Shown one piece after another: positions 50,538 to 51,590 of a stretch of 51,590 nt of DNA; the stretch's first letter is position 1; the number at the start of each line of letters is the position of its first letter. The stretch comes from an uncultured Bacteroidota bacterium. GTDB lineage: Bacteria; Bacteroidota; Bacteroidia; Chitinophagales; Saprospiraceae. The notes below the pieces were generated by a model that did not search any database, was not told where the DNA came from, and saw nothing but the letters and a program-made list of their open reading frames with translations. The stretch lies in NCBI GenBank assembly GCA_937861115.1, contig CALMBD010000168.1, forward strand, positions 1 through 51,590. The letters are read 5' to 3'. The position numbers and the translations under genes are program-made.

Positions 50538-50921
50538 ATGGCTTTTGAAGTAGAAGGAAAACTCCATAAGATATTTCCTACGGAACAAAAATCGGCCAGT
50601 TTCTCGGCGCGCGAATTTGTCCTGGAAGTGCCCGACGGCAATTACCCGCAACTTGTCAAATTCCAGGCAGTACAAGAGCGTTGTGCCTTGCTCGACGCAT
50701 ACAGCGAAGGCGACCGCGTAAAGGTGTCGTTCGACCTGCGCGGCCGGGAATGGAACGGGAAATATCTCACCAACCTCAACGCCTGGCGTGTAGAGCGCCT
50801 CGAGGAGGGTAGCGGCGCGACACAAACAGCGAAACCCGACGAGAATTTTCCGACAGATCCGTTTCCCAATTTTACGGATGCACCGCCGTCCGGGGGCAAT
50901 TTTGAGGACCTGCCGTTCTGA
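50538..50921 (+). CDS. DUF3127 OB-fold protein with SSB-like acidic tip
   Basis: A 127-residue protein. Residues about 3-92 are the DUF3127 domain, an OB-fold pattern (VEGKLHKIFPTEQ, SAREFVLEVPDGNYPQLVKF, GDRVKVSFDLRGREWNGKYL, NLNAWRVERLEE). Residues about 93-127 form an acidic, Pro/Gly-rich, probably disordered tail ending in GGNFEDLPF. That ending resembles the conserved C-terminal tip of single-stranded DNA-binding protein (DDxPF). The layout OB fold, flexible linker, acidic tip is the SSB layout. Function not established. It starts one base after the solute-binding protein stop. Confidence 0.82.
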   Translation: MAFEVEGKLHKIFPTEQKSASFSAREFVLEVPDGNYPQLVKFQAVQERCALLDAYSEGDRVKVSFDLRGREWNGKYLTNLNAWRVERLEEGSGATQTAKPDENFPTDPFPNFTDAPPSGGNFEDLPF

Positions 50922-50945
50922 TTTGTCCAGACAGACCAATTGCTT

Positions 50946-51545
50946 ATGCGCATAGTGCTTTTGTTCCTGTTCTGCTGGCCCGTTTGGTGTTTGCAGGGTC
51001 AGGTGCTTTCTACCGTCAGTACACGTTGGAGCGACTCCTTCGTGGAATGGGAGATCTATGCGACTATGCCGCAGGACACCATCGGCGCCGATCCGGAAGA
51101 AGACGCCGAAGCGCCGGATGAGGAGCTGTACGGCGAACTGAAACTCCGCTGGCTCAACCTCCGCGACGATTTTTCGGAGTGGGACTACGAAATCGGTGGC
51201 GACCGGGGCACGATCCGGCAAAAATGGAAGGACGACCCTTCGCAATGGGAGCTCCGCAGCTACAATGGCGACGTCATCTCGATGCGCACTGCGTGGCCCA
51301 ACGATTTTAACGAATGGCGCGTTACGGACAATTCGATCAGCATCAACCTGAGGAGTCGCTGGACCAACCAGTTCGACGAATGGCTGGTAGACGACCCGAC
51401 ACGGGGCACTTTTTACCTGTATACCCAGATTCAGCGCGATCCGCGCGACTGGATCATTGAAGATGCGCTGGATGAATCGGTGTCGGTTCCCATGAAAATG
51501 GCGCTGATCTTTTTGACGGTATTCAACGGTTCGCCCAGAATGTAG
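50946..51545 (+). CDS. Secreted protein with tryptophan (W-x-EW) repeats
   Basis: A 199-residue exported protein. Signal peptide about 1-19 (MRIVLLFLFCWPVWCLQGQ), then about six repeats of 22-26 residues sharing (R/K/A)W-x-x-(D/N)-(D/P/Q)-F-x-(E/Q)W: RWSDSFVEW, RWLNLRDDFSEW, KWKDDPSQW, AWPNDFNEW, RWTNQFDEW and a degenerate QIQRDPRDW. An acidic stretch (GADPEEDAEAPDEE) separates the first two. Each unit probably makes a beta hairpin. I do not recognise the family. ATG 50946; third gene of the solute-binding protein unit, 24 bp after the DUF3127 gene. Confidence 0.7.
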   Translation: MRIVLLFLFCWPVWCLQGQVLSTVSTRWSDSFVEWEIYATMPQDTIGADPEEDAEAPDEELYGELKLRWLNLRDDFSEWDYEIGGDRGTIRQKWKDDPSQWELRSYNGDVISMRTAWPNDFNEWRVTDNSISINLRSRWTNQFDEWLVDDPTRGTFYLYTQIQRDPRDWIIEDALDESVSVPMKMALIFLTVFNGSPRM

Positions 51546-51549
51546 GCGC

Positions 51550-51588
51550 CTACTGTTTCCGCTCTGTTACAAAGATCAGAAGGTCGCG
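51550..51588 (-). CDS. Possible C-terminal end of a gene entering from the right
   Basis: On the minus strand a frame open at the right edge reads RDLLIFVTERKQ then stops (TAG, 51552-51550). It is typical of a short protein end converging on the W-repeat gene, but only 12 residues are visible, so identity and even coding status are uncertain. Confidence 0.3.
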   Translation of the reverse strand, partial: RDLLIFVTERKQ

Positions 51589-51590
51589 CA

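Overview
The window looks like chromosomal DNA from a Bacteroidota bacterium, most likely of the Saprospiria (Saprospiraceae-like) group. Several large secreted proteins end in type IX secretion (T9SS type A) sorting domains. Promoter-like boxes fit the Bacteroidota pattern TTTG-N19-21-TAnnTTTG. There is a LytTR regulator with a LytS-type kinase, a RicT protein with the Bacteroidota Cys-rich N-terminus, and proteins of the DUF3127, DUF6265, DUF6268 and OstA-like families. Composition is moderately GC-rich. The genus assignment is inference. I see no rRNA or tRNA genes, no CRISPR array, no transposase and no phage genes.

Layout. 1-3200: the 5' tip of a probable ECF sigma factor, a DUF6265/beta-barrel envelope protein, a viroplasmin-RNase H protein, a small secreted protein and a periplasmic TonB C-terminal protein. 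3300-5200: a REC-linked LytS-type kinase followed by its LytTR response regulator. 5200-8300: two T9SS cargo proteins (one with a thioredoxin fold) and an unknown cytoplasmic protein. 8400-11100: a DPE2-type 4-alpha-glucanotransferase. 11100-14650: a SulP transporter overlapping a beta-carbonic anhydrase, a GT2 glycosyltransferase and gcvH. 14950-20830: Xaa-Pro aminopeptidase, a GT39/ArnT-like enzyme and a 982-residue T9SS protein. 21070-29380: an unknown helical protein and a housekeeping stretch (lpdA, ricT, holB, a broken queD, scpA, an RsmI-like methyltransferase). 29390-36830: a tight minus-strand operon of a family-63/MGH1-like glycosidase lipoprotein, a prokaryotic pentameric ligand-gated ion channel homologue, a small membrane protein and a DPP IV-type peptidase, preceded by a DUF6268 barrel. 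36900-44780: a CNNM/CorC-type protein, an ECF sigma factor with a clear promoter and terminator, two T9SS proteins (one an M4 metallopeptidase with a beta-propeller) and an ArsR repressor. 44900-51590: OstA-like protein, Na+/H+-type antiporter, DCC thiol oxidoreductase, an operon of family-5 solute-binding lipoprotein, DUF3127 OB-fold protein and a tryptophan-repeat secreted protein, then a possible gene end.

The most interesting items are: the pentameric channel homologue inside a four-gene envelope operon with an unknown membrane partner; a queD gene split by an in-frame 66-bp insertion carrying a stop codon and a 31-bp duplication; inverted arms of short-word repeats that reach the start codons of scpA and the divergent methyltransferase, with related word repeats at three other loci; an SSB-like acidic tip on the DUF3127 protein; and a secreted protein built of about six W-x-EW repeats. 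Most functional calls are from family recognition by eye; no database search was run.
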